64,000 nt of DNA from Zygosaccharomyces rouxii. Its lineage: Eukaryota > Ascomycota > Saccharomycetes > Saccharomycetales > Saccharomycetaceae. The stretch lies in the NCBI RefSeq assembly GCF_000026365.1, contig NC_012995.1:870501-934500 (forward strand). The letters run 5' to 3'. A model generated the notes under the pieces. It worked only from the letters and a program-made list of their open reading frames with translations, had not been told where the DNA came from and did no database searches. Numbering within the stretch: position 1 is the first letter of the stretch; every line of letters starts with the position of its first letter. Position numbers and translations under genes: made by a program. Positions 41,201-49,443 of this stretch are shown piece by piece.

Positions 41201-41842
41201 ACTGTTGCGGCTCAGATGAACGAAGGTTTCAAATTCTTCAAAGCCAACAAACTGGAACCAGCTATCGAATGTTTCCGTGATGCCATTTATACCATAACGT
41301 TACTTGCTGTTAACAATGAAGAAGATGAGAGGATCGCTCGTCAAGCATTACAAAAGGCAAGAGAATACATCCTAGGTCTTTCAATTGAATTGACTCGTCG
41401 TTCTCTGCCGGCTGAAGACGTTAAACGTAATTTGGAACTAGCAGCCTATTTCACGAGAGCAAAGCTTTCACCAGCACATAGAAGTAATGCCCTACAGGTT
41501 GCGATGTCTCAAAGTTTCAAACACAAAAATTTCGTCCTAGCTTCATATTTTGCAGATGAATTTTTGAAGATCATGTCGTCTGGCCCTCGTGCTGAACAGG
41601 CCGCTAAGGTTAAAGATAAGGCTGACACCTTGGCTCATGATGCTGTGGAGATCGATTTCGATCCTTACGCTGAATTCGATATCTGTGCCTCTTCCTACAC
41701 ACCAATTTACAAAGGTTCGCCAAGCGCAACCGATCCATTGACTGGTGCCAAGTACCACATTGCTCAAGAGGGTAGTATCGATAAAATTGCATTGATATCC
41801 AAGATTGGTGCCCGCTCTTCGGGGTTGAGGATACTATTGTGA
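38237..41842 (+). CDS. COP1: Coatomer alpha subunit (alpha-COP)
   Basis: Alpha-COP of the COPI coat, binding KKXX cargo signals and driving Golgi-to-ER retrograde transport. 1201 residues, the same length as S. cerevisiae Cop1. Seven N-terminal WD40 repeats (about 1-320) are visible, with GH...WD units such as GHLDYVRTVFFH and IRVWD. A second beta-propeller (about 330-600) and an alpha-solenoid follow. An acidic linker (about 830-905) precedes the COPI C-terminal domain (about 905-1201), ending SSGLRILL. Its neighbours LDB17 and RPN5 downstream keep the YDL145C-YDL147W order, interrupted here by TUB4 and a secreted-protein gene. Confidence 0.98.
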   Translation: MKMLTKFESKSTRAKGIAFHSSRPWVLVALFSSTIQLWDYRMGTLLHRYEDHEGPVRAVDFHPTQPLFVSAGDDYNIKVWSLDTNKCLYTLTGHLDYVRTVFFHNELPWIISASDDQTIRIWNWQNRKEIACLTGHNHFVMSAQFHPTEDLVVSASLDETIRVWDISGLRKKHSAPGATSLEDQMLMQQNLLDGGFGDCVVKFILEGHTRGVNWASFHPTLPLIVSGGDDRQVKLWRMSSTKAWEVDTCRGHTNNVDSVIFHPHQNLIISVGEDKTLRVWDLDKRTPVKQFKRENDRFWLIAAHPHINLFGAAHDSGIMVFKLDRERPCSVIHQNELVYVNKEKQVQTFDYTNNVSSLPYASLKKLGQAWNSFRSISYNPSQHSILVNEGNDRFGLVILPKRPTGAVDPSSVLEDAGSFATFVARNRFVVYNRMSESLELRTLENTVTKTLKIEEPVKDIINAGAGSVLLLQPKQVVLYDVQQGKKLAEISLKNVKYVSWSPDGQYAALMSKHTITITTKRLELINSMHETIRIKSACWDETGVLVYSTLNHIKYILLNGDSGIIKTLENTLYINKVKGKFVYALDREGEMEVLTIDPTEYRFKKGLANKNFPEVLRIIKNSNLVGQNIISYLQKSGYPEVALQFVQDPQTRFDLALECGNLEVGLEEAKKLNSNLVWDRLSKEALVQGNTSLVEMIYQNQMAFDKLSFLYLLVGDTEKLSKMEAISENRGDIFDLISDTFYNNSTSTRARAFAEAGSLPLAYAVAKTSGDESAAASFLEQDEFDENDVVLPDVVNSTPAIKAPAISQPIQNWPLKQAELSFFEKAVLNQIDDLSLEEPTEEETLEEQPRAQSAEAVFEEDGVGEEGDAWDLGSEDLDIGEEEQTEEPSKEATVAPEESETATWVKNSKLPAILIASGAFDAAAQALNKQVGIVNFEPLRSKFLNIYEGCRTYLPSTPGEVPSIVGYIRADAEEEDPTKILPRTPDVSTVAAQMNEGFKFFKANKLEPAIECFRDAIYTITLLAVNNEEDERIARQALQKAREYILGLSIELTRRSLPAEDVKRNLELAAYFTRAKLSPAHRSNALQVAMSQSFKHKNFVLASYFADEFLKIMSSGPRAEQAAKVKDKADTLAHDAVEIDFDPYAEFDICASSYTPIYKGSPSATDPLTGAKYHIAQEGSIDKIALISKIGARSSGLRILL

Positions 41843-42421
41843 ATGAAGAGCTAGTCTACGAGAAGGAAAATTGATACGACAAATCAATCCAGATGTATGT
41901 ATGGCAATCAATACATATATTTTCTCCCTCTACAACTAGTCTTGAGTTTTATTTTGACAATTTATACTTCATGTAAAATATTATGATCTTTAAAAGGATG
42001 TTTTTTTCAATATCTAGTTAAGTCTGTTGGACTTGTCAGGTTAAATATGTATGGCAACTTCACTGAATTTCGTGGAAACCTTCCACAAGAACCGACACTT
42101 CAACAGCGCTTATATTTTTTTCCTTCTTTCAAGCCATTGAAGATGATTTTTCCATTGGGCACATCTGAATAAGAGTAGCAGCAGTAGCTTTGCATCTTCA
42201 CAGCCGCCGAACAAACATTCTAATACACGTTAAAGTGAATAAATGTTTACTACTATAAACCCACATATAAACCCTATATCATAAAAACCGTAAATCCAGA
42301 TTTCCGCTCTATCAGAGCTGAAATCTTATTCTCATAAACAGCTGGACTTGAGCAGATTCTCAGGCACATTGAGGAGAAGCCAATTCGGTAGAATCTGCAG
42401 CACCGCTAAAAGTAAGCCTCC
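41843..42421. other. Convergent intergenic region COP1-secreted protein
   Basis: A 579-bp tail-to-tail region. It includes an imperfect heat-shock-like stretch with inverted arms GTGGAA/TTCCAC (42072-42086), but the spacing does not fit a canonical HSE. No ORF or RNA gene recognised. Confidence 0.35.
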
Positions 42422-43063
42422 TTATGCAGCACCCTGAGAACCTGCATCCTGGGTACCAGGACTTGCGTTGTCAGAAGTTACGGTAGCGGAGCCAATGCTA
42501 GTTCCAGATGTTGAGCCGCCGGCTTGAGTAGAGTTAGCACCACCAGCAGTAGGCTGGGTAAAATTTACACTAGTGTCAGAAGCTTGCACGCCAGAAGCGT
42601 TAGCTAGACTGGCAGCTTGAGATGCAGTGGCAGCAGCAGAAGAAGCTGCAACAGGGGCAGATGGAGCAGCGCCATTAGACTGAGTAGCGCCTTGAGATAG
42701 AGCACCAGCACCTTGGACACTGTTTCCAGAAGCATGTGCATTAAAAGGCTGAGTAGAGTTATTTGGAGCAAAGGATTCCGTTGAGTTATAACCAGAAACA
42801 GCAGCTTGAGTAGAAATAGAGGCGCCAGTATGTTCAGATCTCTTGTTCAAAACTGGATGGGCCCATGCGTCTGCGCTCTGAGCAGATGAGCTAACGCTAG
42901 CACTAGCAGCTTGAGTAGAATTTAGAAGGCTACCGGAAGCTTGTGTAGAATTCAATACAGGATTCGAAGATTGAGCAGTACTGTTAACTGGAGCCGACAA
43001 AACTGCATTATCCAGGGTAGTAATTGCCAAAACACTTAGTATCAAATTTGGAGTAAAGTACAT
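42422..43063 (-). CDS. Secreted Ser/Thr/Ala-rich glycoprotein, function unknown
   Basis: I do not recognise this 213-residue protein. It starts with a clear signal peptide (MYFTPNLILSVLAITTL..., probable cleavage after Ala24). The mature part is almost entirely Ser, Ala, Gly, Thr, Asn and Gln, with no cysteine. Ten N-glycosylation sequons occur at N27, 38, 48, 93, 101, 102, 155, 167, 177 and 199, many within a recurring NSTQ unit. A single Lys-Arg at 74-75 (VLNKRSEH) is a possible Kex2 site. The C-terminus is not hydrophobic, so no GPI anchor is indicated. It is probably a cell-wall or secreted mannoprotein, or a processed secreted peptide precursor. It sits between COP1 and TUB4, with no counterpart I know in S. 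cerevisiae. Coding potential is supported by the signal peptide and composition. Confidence 0.7.
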   Translation of the reverse strand: MYFTPNLILSVLAITTLDNAVLSAPVNSTAQSSNPVLNSTQASGSLLNSTQAASASVSSSAQSADAWAHPVLNKRSEHTGASISTQAAVSGYNSTESFAPNNSTQPFNAHASGNSVQGAGALSQGATQSNGAAPSAPVAASSAAATASQAASLANASGVQASDTSVNFTQPTAGGANSTQAGGSTSGTSIGSATVTSDNASPGTQDAGSQGAA

Positions 43064-43090
43064 ATCAAACTGTTCGTATTCCTCAGTGTA

Positions 43091-43114
43091 TTCTTGTTCT
43101 TGTTCTTGTTCTCG
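43091..43114. repeat. TTCTTG hexamer microsatellite
   Basis: Three perfect TTCTTG units plus one variant (TTCTCG) lie 28-51 bp upstream of the secreted-protein ATG, so the repeat (CAAGAA on the coding strand) is probably in its leader. Confidence 0.6.
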
Positions 43115-43389
43115 TAAGACTGATTGCCTATGATTCTATTGATCCAGGGAGTTACTTTTGGTCCAGTTCAAGCATTAGGCCCTTTTTTATACCATTTCGA
43201 GAATCCTTAGAATTGCAATTGAGTTGGTTCTGGAATTGGCAGTGTGGACGCTCGAAGAATTGAAGTGCTGGTTAGATTGGATGGGATTGAATCGAATTGG
43301 GTCGACTTAGCACTTTCAAGGGCTTCGAGACATCTTTTGGGGATGGTAAAGACACATTTGGGGTCACAATGAGTTGCTCTACCTGCACC

Positions 43390-43401
43390 AAAAATTTTTC
43401 A
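43390..43401 (-). promoter_or_regulatory. RRPE-type element upstream of TUB4
   Basis: AAAAATTTTTCA is the exact reverse complement of the RRPE consensus TGAAAAATTTTT, about 190 bp before the TUB4 ATG. RRPE is normally a ribosome-biogenesis element, so its role here is unclear. Confidence 0.35.
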
Positions 43402-43588
43402 ACCGTTGATGAGTTCTAGACGATCTCTATGTCAAAGTGTCAAAGTCTGAGCCACTTGCTGGGTTTTAATCATCTAAAGCTTATTGTACCTTACAAGAGT
43501 TCGCGACGCGGCTTCTAAGCACATCACCATAACAATCACTCTAAAGAACCCTTTGAAACTGTAACTGGAAAAGCCTTCAAGAGTTGTC

Positions 43589-45001
43589 ATGGCTGGTGAA
43601 ATTATTACCATTCAAGTGGGCCAGTGTGGTAATCAAGTTGGTAAGCATTTCTGGTCACAACTGTGTAGAGAGCACGGCATTGATGTAGATGGACAGAATC
43701 AAGTTCCAGATGATCCTAATACACCAAGAAGTGATGACACGAACCCTTTCTTCAAGCAGAATGATCGTAATAGGTATACCCCCCGAGCCATAATGATAGA
43801 TTTAGAACCCAGTGCTGTCCAAGACGTACAAAACAGTTTTCCAGATTTCTTTGATAGTCGAAACATTTGGGTTTCACCTGAAGAGTCAGGCGCTGGTAAT
43901 TCTTGGTCCAAAGGATATGACTATGGGTTTGCTCAACAAGAGGAATTTTTAAACATGATAGACAAAGAAATTGATGCCACAGAAAATTTCGAAGGATTTC
44001 AATTAATTCATTCTGTAGCAGGCGGTACAGGATCAGGATTAGGTTCGAATCTCCTGGAAGCTATTTCTGAAAGATATCCAAGAAAATTTTTGGCATCATA
44101 CTCCGTTTTCCCTAGTGATGAATCTGAAGTTGTCATCCAACCTTATAATACAATTCTAACGATGAGAAGATTAGCTGAAAATAGTGATGCTTCGATTGTA
44201 TTTGATAATAATGCGCTACTTAATTTGACAACGAGAGTCTTTAGAGATCCATACACGAGTTACATCCATACGAATCAACTCATATCGGCTGCTATGTCCT
44301 CCATAACCAATTCGATACGATTCCCCAGCTACATGTACAATTCATTGCCTAGCATTTTTTCTACATTGGTTCCTACACCTGAATTGCATTTTTTAACAGC
44401 AGGTTTTACACCCTTTACTTCAGATTACGTGGTGGGCGGCAAAGATTTTAAGAGTAATACTGCGTACGATGTACTATTAGATTTATTTGATGATTCAAAC
44501 CTTTTAGTTACAAGGCAAAGCGATGGTACCATTTACTTTAACACATATTGCACTTTGGTTGGTCAAGTGGAACAAAGTGATGTTTTGAAGGCTATTTCTA
44601 AAGCTCAACAGCGTTTAAATTTTGCACCATGGTCGACATCTTCTTTACACGTTAACGTCGGCAGGAGATCACCCTATTTGCCGCCACAAACAAAACATAC
44701 TTATGTCAGCGGGCTAATGCTTTCAAATACAAGTGCAATCACCTCCCTTTTCAGGGGGACTTGCAAGATGTTTGACAAAATATTTTCTAAAGGTGCCTTT
44801 CTAAACACTTTTAAGGACGGTAGAATGTTTCAAAATGGTTGGGATGAATTTACAGAATCAAGAGAAGTTGTACAAAATGTTGTAGAAGAATACTCGGCTG
44901 CAGAACAAGAGAATTACCTTGATGATGTTATCCTTGAAGATGAGAATATGGTAGGTAACCAAAGCGCCCAATTAGACGCCGAAGGTGATGATATAATATA
45001 A
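43589..45001 (+). CDS. TUB4: Gamma-tubulin
   Basis: Gamma-tubulin, which nucleates microtubules at the spindle pole body with Spc97 and Spc98. 470 residues (S. cerevisiae 473). The N-terminal GTP-binding features include GQCGNQVGKHFW. The tubulin signature loop GGTGSGLGS occurs near residue 147, and the NNALLNL-type segment follows. The C-terminal region contains the yeast-type acidic tail (EEYSAAEQENYLDDVILEDE). ATG at 43589. S. cerevisiae TUB4 (YLR212C) is next to ATG38 (YLR211C); here LDB17 lies between them, as expected from the interleaved ancestral order. Confidence 0.97.
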   Translation: MAGEIITIQVGQCGNQVGKHFWSQLCREHGIDVDGQNQVPDDPNTPRSDDTNPFFKQNDRNRYTPRAIMIDLEPSAVQDVQNSFPDFFDSRNIWVSPEESGAGNSWSKGYDYGFAQQEEFLNMIDKEIDATENFEGFQLIHSVAGGTGSGLGSNLLEAISERYPRKFLASYSVFPSDESEVVIQPYNTILTMRRLAENSDASIVFDNNALLNLTTRVFRDPYTSYIHTNQLISAAMSSITNSIRFPSYMYNSLPSIFSTLVPTPELHFLTAGFTPFTSDYVVGGKDFKSNTAYDVLLDLFDDSNLLVTRQSDGTIYFNTYCTLVGQVEQSDVLKAISKAQQRLNFAPWSTSSLHVNVGRRSPYLPPQTKHTYVSGLMLSNTSAITSLFRGTCKMFDKIFSKGAFLNTFKDGRMFQNGWDEFTESREVVQNVVEEYSAAEQENYLDDVILEDENMVGNQSAQLDAEGDDII

Positions 45002-45072
45002 TTTGTCATGAGTTAAAGGGAAAAAAAAACAACAACAAAAAACAAACAAACTTATAGAATCAAATGCAAATC

Positions 45073-45092
45073 TTTTTTTTTTTTTTTTTTTT
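45073..45092. repeat. Poly(T) tract, 20 bp
   Basis: An uninterrupted run of 20 T lies between the TUB4 and LDB17 stop codons. Its role in 3'-end formation or nucleosome exclusion is inferred. Confidence 0.6.
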
Positions 45093-45101
45093 CCTCTCGT
45101 T

Positions 45102-46496
45102 TTATGGCATACGAACTTTTCTAGCTGGAGGTGGAGGTGGAGGCCTTGTCTTTCTCCTACCGAGTGATTCTGCTGAGTATACCATTTCTGGGTTAGAATA
45201 CAATTGACGTGGTTGCCTATCCGTGGGTGTCGAATTCGTCACAGGTGTTATTCCGGTAATACTAGATCTAGCGCTCGTAGAATCGGAATCCCAATCGTCA
45301 CCGTTTGTCTCGAGCCATGGCACTTGGTTCAAACATTTATTGGCTAATTTTAAAGTCAACTGTTGTTCTTGTGTGGGTACATCAGTACCACAGATATTGT
45401 CCACACGAGTCAAATAATGTAACAAATTGTTAATTTCGTCTTTTTTATAATGTGTATTGCAAAGTTCAGTGTTTTTTAAAAGGGGTGTTAGCACTCTCAA
45501 ATAGTAATTCCTTAAGAGTTCATCATTATCTGAAATATTTTGTAACTCTCTGATCATAACGTCCACGAAGACATTTAAGTCATTGGTATAGAAGAAATTC
45601 ATCGAAACGTGGTCATTTGTACTGTTCAAAATCAGATAAAGAATTTTGCACATCATAATCTTTAAGGTGCTATCTTGTGCTCGGTTAAATTTTAGTAGGA
45701 ATAACTCTGGGAAATCCGTATGCATCGTATCGTTACAGAGGTACTTGTAAACTTTATTTTCAATTTCGTAATCCCGACTAAACATCATATACTGTTCATT
45801 TAACGCCAATGAAAGCCTAAATTTAACGTTATTGAACATATCATTATCATTAACTGAATCAGATTTCATAGTAGCCATCAAATAATAGACAAAAAAATCA
45901 TCTATCATTTGAACATTTTCCATTGTACATTTACAATATTTGAAAATTTGGAAGAGTAAATCTAAAAGTACGGTGGAAATTTGCTTCATGTCATCAATAA
46001 TTCTCAATTCAATCTCCTCTGATTCATGGAGGTTATATCTTTGCTCCTGCTGCTCGCCATATTTGATTAAATATGCAAATTGGGTGTAGCAGGTATTATA
46101 AAAGACGTTGAACCCCTGGTAATTCAGCATTGTATCCAAGGAATTTAAATTATTCTTGGAGTCCCAAAGTAAAATGTACGCTATGAGAAATTTCATGTTT
46201 AATTCTAATAGATCAATACTCAGTAATGACAGCAGTTTACTTAGGCAAAACTCCTCCCTCTGTTTAAAAACCTTGGAATCGATGAATATTGCAGCCATTC
46301 GACATAAATCGGTATCAGAATTGATGTAAACCATGTAGTTATCACAAGCTCTCTTCACATAGCCAACAAGAGCAGCATTGGCTTCACCCTGGCTCACATC
46401 AGTTAATTCTACCATCCTTTCCATCATCTCCCAAAATTCCAGTACTTCATCATCTGTATGTACATGGGGGTGGGGGGCCGATGGATCAAGTATCAT
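45102..46496 (-). CDS. LDB17: Endocytic actin regulator Ldb17 (SPIN90/Dip1 family)
   Basis: Ldb17 is recruited to cortical actin patches and regulates actin assembly during endocytosis; the SPIN90/Dip1 family activates Arp2/3. 464 residues (S. cerevisiae 491). The body (about 10-390) is an all-helical armadillo-like domain (DDEVLEFWEMMERMVELT at the start, then Leu-rich helices). The C-terminal 70 residues are low-complexity and end in a poly-proline motif (RRKTRPPPPPPARKVR) suited to SH3 proteins such as Sla1 and Bzz1. An in-frame stop lies just upstream of the ATG at 46496. Matches YDL146W, next to COP1 in S. cerevisiae. Confidence 0.94.
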   Translation of the reverse strand: MILDPSAPHPHVHTDDEVLEFWEMMERMVELTDVSQGEANAALVGYVKRACDNYMVYINSDTDLCRMAAIFIDSKVFKQREEFCLSKLLSLLSIDLLELNMKFLIAYILLWDSKNNLNSLDTMLNYQGFNVFYNTCYTQFAYLIKYGEQQEQRYNLHESEEIELRIIDDMKQISTVLLDLLFQIFKYCKCTMENVQMIDDFFVYYLMATMKSDSVNDNDMFNNVKFRLSLALNEQYMMFSRDYEIENKVYKYLCNDTMHTDFPELFLLKFNRAQDSTLKIMMCKILYLILNSTNDHVSMNFFYTNDLNVFVDVMIRELQNISDNDELLRNYYLRVLTPLLKNTELCNTHYKKDEINNLLHYLTRVDNICGTDVPTQEQQLTLKLANKCLNQVPWLETNGDDWDSDSTSARSSITGITPVTNSTPTDRQPRQLYSNPEMVYSAESLGRRKTRPPPPPPARKVRMP

Positions 46497-46725
46497 TAGC
46501 CTTAGATAGATTCAAAAATCTAAAAGGTTATATTTTTGGCCTTCTAGCAGCTGCCAATGGCTTCAATAAGGGGGAATCCTTTCTTAATTTATTCCCTTCC
46601 TTGTTAAATATTAAGAATCCCTCGATGATTCCCAAAGCAAACGCAAGCTCCGAAGGATTCTTAATCATATGTGTAAAACATTATGGTAACTGATCACTCT
46701 GGGAAAATTCTGTAAATGGATTTAA

Positions 46726-46744
46726 GGCTCATGGACGATGAGCC
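46726..46744. repeat. Inverted repeat over the ATG38 start codon
   Basis: GGCTCAT (46726-46732) and ATGAGCC (46738-46744) are perfect 7-bp arms around a 5-nt loop. The right arm contains the ATG38 start codon and the left arm an out-of-frame ATG at 46731. The right arm also reads as a PAC-like CGATGAGCC. Confidence 0.5.
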
Positions 46745-47471
46745 AGTTGATAGAAGTATGTTACTCTTGATCTATATCTTCCCTAAGTTCAAATGACTAA
46801 CTAATAAATTCTTCCAACAGGTTTATAACTGCATTGATGGTGCCGAGAATAAGACGAGGAAAGGTGATTTGAGTGAATCGTTGAGTAGTTATAAACATGC
46901 TATTGAGCTGCTGAATGGGTTAGAATGTCAAGGCGTTAGTTTAGAAATTATCCATGCAATACAGCTGCTTCGACAGGACATTGATGCTCGAATCAAAGAA
47001 TTGGAAAGTTTAATAGAAGGTCAAAAACCGATATCTGCTGCTGCTGTTGCGGCTGCAGTCGCTAAAAATGGATCTTTAGCGAGTTCCACAGGCTCTACTG
47101 CCAAGACAAGAGGTTGGGATAGCCCTAGAAATTTGAATAGTTCAGTTATGGGGCCTCCAGGAGATCCCTTATTAGCATCGATATTTGGCAAATTGCAGGC
47201 CAATTTAGTCAATTCCATATGCGAACAATTTAAAGAAGAGGATCCACATATTGTTGGAGAGGTGGAGAATAGAGTTAGACAACAATTGGTCAGATTTAAG
47301 AAAGAATTGGGACTCTATGAGCAAAAAAAATCAAAGGATTATAGTGTTAGGTTCGAACAAGCAATTAATGAGAACAAGAAGCTGTCAAACCAGATACTAA
47401 AGCTTAGGGGAAGATGGGATTCGTTGGTGGAAAGTGCCAAGCAGAGACGTAGTAGACAACATGAGGACTAA
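46738..47471 (+). CDS. ATG38: PI3-kinase complex I subunit Atg38 (two exons)
   Basis: Atg38 links Vps15-Vps34 with Atg14-Vps30 in autophagy-specific PI3-kinase complex I. The gene is split. Exon 1 is 46738-46755 (MSQLIE) and exon 2 is 46821-47471, opening VYNCIDGAENKTRKGD. Together they give 222 residues, close to S. cerevisiae (226), whose gene YLR211C also has an intron very near the 5' end. The N-terminus is an MIT-like helical domain (about 1-55). An Ala/Ser-rich linker follows, then a C-terminal coiled coil (about 120-222) ending RWDSLVESAKQRRSRQ, the dimerisation part. Without splicing, the reading frame begins only at a non-ATG codon, so the intron explains the start. Convergent with RPN5 (87 bp). 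Confidence 0.93.
46756..46820 (+). other. ATG38 spliceosomal intron (65 nt)
   Basis: 5' splice site GTATGT (46756-46761), branch sequence GACTAAC (46795-46801, one mismatch to TACTAAC) and 3' splice site CAG ending at 46820. Removal joins exon 1 to exon 2 in frame, phase 0. This is the only intron I could support in the window. Confidence 0.9.
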
Positions 47472-47558
47472 TAATGATGATAATAAAAAATGAAATACAT
47501 AATAAAAAAAGATTAGAAAATAAAAAAATAAAAAATTTATTCGTATACTATTTTATTT

Positions 47559-48893
47559 TTATTTGGCTTTCAATCCATGCATGATTTCCTCCTTTGTGAT
47601 TAAGTGACCAATGGTTTCAATGTGCTCTAACAGTTGATCTACATTTTCGGACCACTCGTTCAACAGTTCGCTGGAGTGCTTAGGTCTTTCGAAATTGACC
47701 ACCTTAGCTGGTCTATTTACTTTGGCATAGATGATGCCTTGGTTAACCAAGTCACTAATGAAAGTTTCAGTTTCGGCTTCATTCAAATCTAGTAGTTCAT
47801 TCAGACGTGGTAACGTAATTCTTGAATAGTATCTGGAAATAACTCTCAGATTGTGTTCGACAACTCTGTTATGTAACACTTGCCAGTGATGAGCATTTTC
47901 TTTACCACCGAATGCGACTTTTTCATTATTGAGCACTGGTTCATAGGTCTTCTTGACAATAGCCCATCTCATTAATTCTGGGGTAGTAAACAATTTAACC
48001 AACGATTCTTGAACTTCCAATTTTTTCAAATTGTTATCTAACTTTACCTTGTGAATCAGATCATTCTGTAGATTACCATAAGGTGATAAAATTAGGAAGT
48101 AAACCAAATTGGATAAAGCTGGCTTCCATTGAGATTCATCCGCTTTCACAGAATCTGTTAGATAAATCTCTTGGAAGTACTGTGCAATTTCCAAGTAATC
48201 TCTCTTATGTAATCCAATCTTTATTAGTAACTGGTAGTATTGTAGTTTGAGAGATTCGTATTTGGTGTTTTTGAAAGTTTTCTTTAGAATCTTTCTTGAG
48301 AAAACTGTCGCCTGAGAGAAATCGCCCTTCAATATACTCAATTCGATTTGTTCCAGAATAAATCCAATCTTCTCAGACATCTCCATAGACCCATAAGTTT
48401 CCACTTGTAGTTCACATAATATGTCACAGGCTTCTTCAATTTTACCTTGATCCCTTCTAATGTGTGTTAACTGTCTAGTGACTCCAGCTCTTTCCACTTC
48501 AACAAAAATCTTGTTTTCAGTCACAACCCTAATGGTTTCAATGGCTTTAATCTTTGTATCCAAATCTAACTTATCATCGTCTAGATGTTTCATAACTTGC
48601 TGAATCATATATTGAATGGAAAGTTTCAATTGACCATGTTTCTTGGATAGTAAAGTTAGCTGTTCGTCCAATTCTGACCATTTACCTTGAGCCACTGATA
48701 GGTCTACAATTTTAGCCAAAACGGTCTTGGAAGATGCCAAGTCCGATGCTTGACGGATTTTCTTTTCTAAGTTTAATAATTGATCCAAGGCGGCTTGATA
48801 GTCATTTTCTGCAGTTTTATCAATCTTGGGTAATTCTTCCTTCAAAATCTCGGTATAATCCTTCTCTGCCTTGATAGGAGCGTCTCTAGACAT
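47559..48893 (-). CDS. RPN5: 26S proteasome lid subunit Rpn5
   Basis: PCI-domain subunit of the 19S proteasome lid, also part of the yeast COP9 signalosome-like complex. 444 residues (S. cerevisiae 445). The N-terminal two thirds are helical TPR-like repeats (KDYTEILKEELPKIDKT at the start). The PCI domain occupies about 300-420 (HNLRVISRYYSRITLPRLNELLDL and the winged-helix VNQGIIYAKVNRPAKVV). The C-terminal helix follows, ending EEIMHGLKAK. ATG at 48893. A perfect Rpn4-binding site lies 117-125 bp upstream, the standard proteasome control. Matches YDL147C/W region order next to LDB17. Confidence 0.97.
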   Translation of the reverse strand: MSRDAPIKAEKDYTEILKEELPKIDKTAENDYQAALDQLLNLEKKIRQASDLASSKTVLAKIVDLSVAQGKWSELDEQLTLLSKKHGQLKLSIQYMIQQVMKHLDDDKLDLDTKIKAIETIRVVTENKIFVEVERAGVTRQLTHIRRDQGKIEEACDILCELQVETYGSMEMSEKIGFILEQIELSILKGDFSQATVFSRKILKKTFKNTKYESLKLQYYQLLIKIGLHKRDYLEIAQYFQEIYLTDSVKADESQWKPALSNLVYFLILSPYGNLQNDLIHKVKLDNNLKKLEVQESLVKLFTTPELMRWAIVKKTYEPVLNNEKVAFGGKENAHHWQVLHNRVVEHNLRVISRYYSRITLPRLNELLDLNEAETETFISDLVNQGIIYAKVNRPAKVVNFERPKHSSELLNEWSENVDQLLEHIETIGHLITKEEIMHGLKAK

Positions 48894-49009
48894 GATGAAT
48901 TCGAATAAGGCTCTTCAAAATTCACTAAATAACGTTGATCCGTGGTTACTTCAACTCCCTAGCGGTTCAATATAATGATTGTTCAATGGTTAATATGTGT
49001 ATTGCAGGT

Positions 49010-49018
49010 TTTGCCACC
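49010..49018 (-). promoter_or_regulatory. PACE (Rpn4) site of RPN5
   Basis: TTTGCCACC is the exact reverse complement of GGTGGCAAA, the proteasome-associated control element bound by Rpn4, about 120 bp upstream of the RPN5 ATG. Confidence 0.75.
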
Positions 49019-49374
49019 ATAAATCCTTAATTTTAACAACATATTATCATGATATACGATCATCATATATAAATGCAGATATGTATACTGGAAATGTTAG
49101 AAAGTTCATAGTAGCAATTTAATTGCTGGGTTATTATATCATACTGTCCACATTGTATCACTTTAGAGTGGTCTTGCCTTTTTTTTAAGAACTGAATTTG
49201 AGTAAATATTCAAGTTTTTAATTTTAAAATGCTCGAGAAAAGATACTCGGTAAATTATTGGCAAATTACTATAGGTGAATCTCACTTAGTTGTAAATAAG
49301 ATAGCAACACTCTCTTAAATTTCTAAACTTTTTTTTCTTTGTTTTTTACTGCTAATTAAAATTATTTTAACCGC

Positions 49375-49443
49375 AGCGCCAGACTGACACGGCATTTCCT
49401 AAACGGGACAATGCGACACTGTGACGCTGACGCTGGCGCTGGC
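49375..49443. repeat. GC-rich island with tandem and inverted repeats
   Basis: AGCGCCAG (49375-49382) and CTGGCGCT (49433-49440) are inverted copies. The second lies in a tandem hexamer GACGCT-GACGCT-GGCGCT (49423-49440). This GC-rich patch stands out in an AT-rich intergenic region. Role unknown. Confidence 0.5.

Larger units (their letters stand above)
43064..43588. other. Divergent intergenic region secreted protein-TUB4
   Basis: A 525-bp divergent promoter. It holds a TTCTTG hexamer repeat (43091-43114), a TATAAAA for the minus-strand gene (43185-43191) and a perfect RRPE-type sequence (43390-43401). No further gene seen. Confidence 0.45.

Noticed and set aside
46481..46693. A 70-codon + strand frame between LDB17 and ATG38, considered as an upstream ATG38 exon.
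   Set aside because: It overlaps the LDB17 start, resembles no known family, and the short MSQLIE exon with good splice sites explains ATG38 fully.
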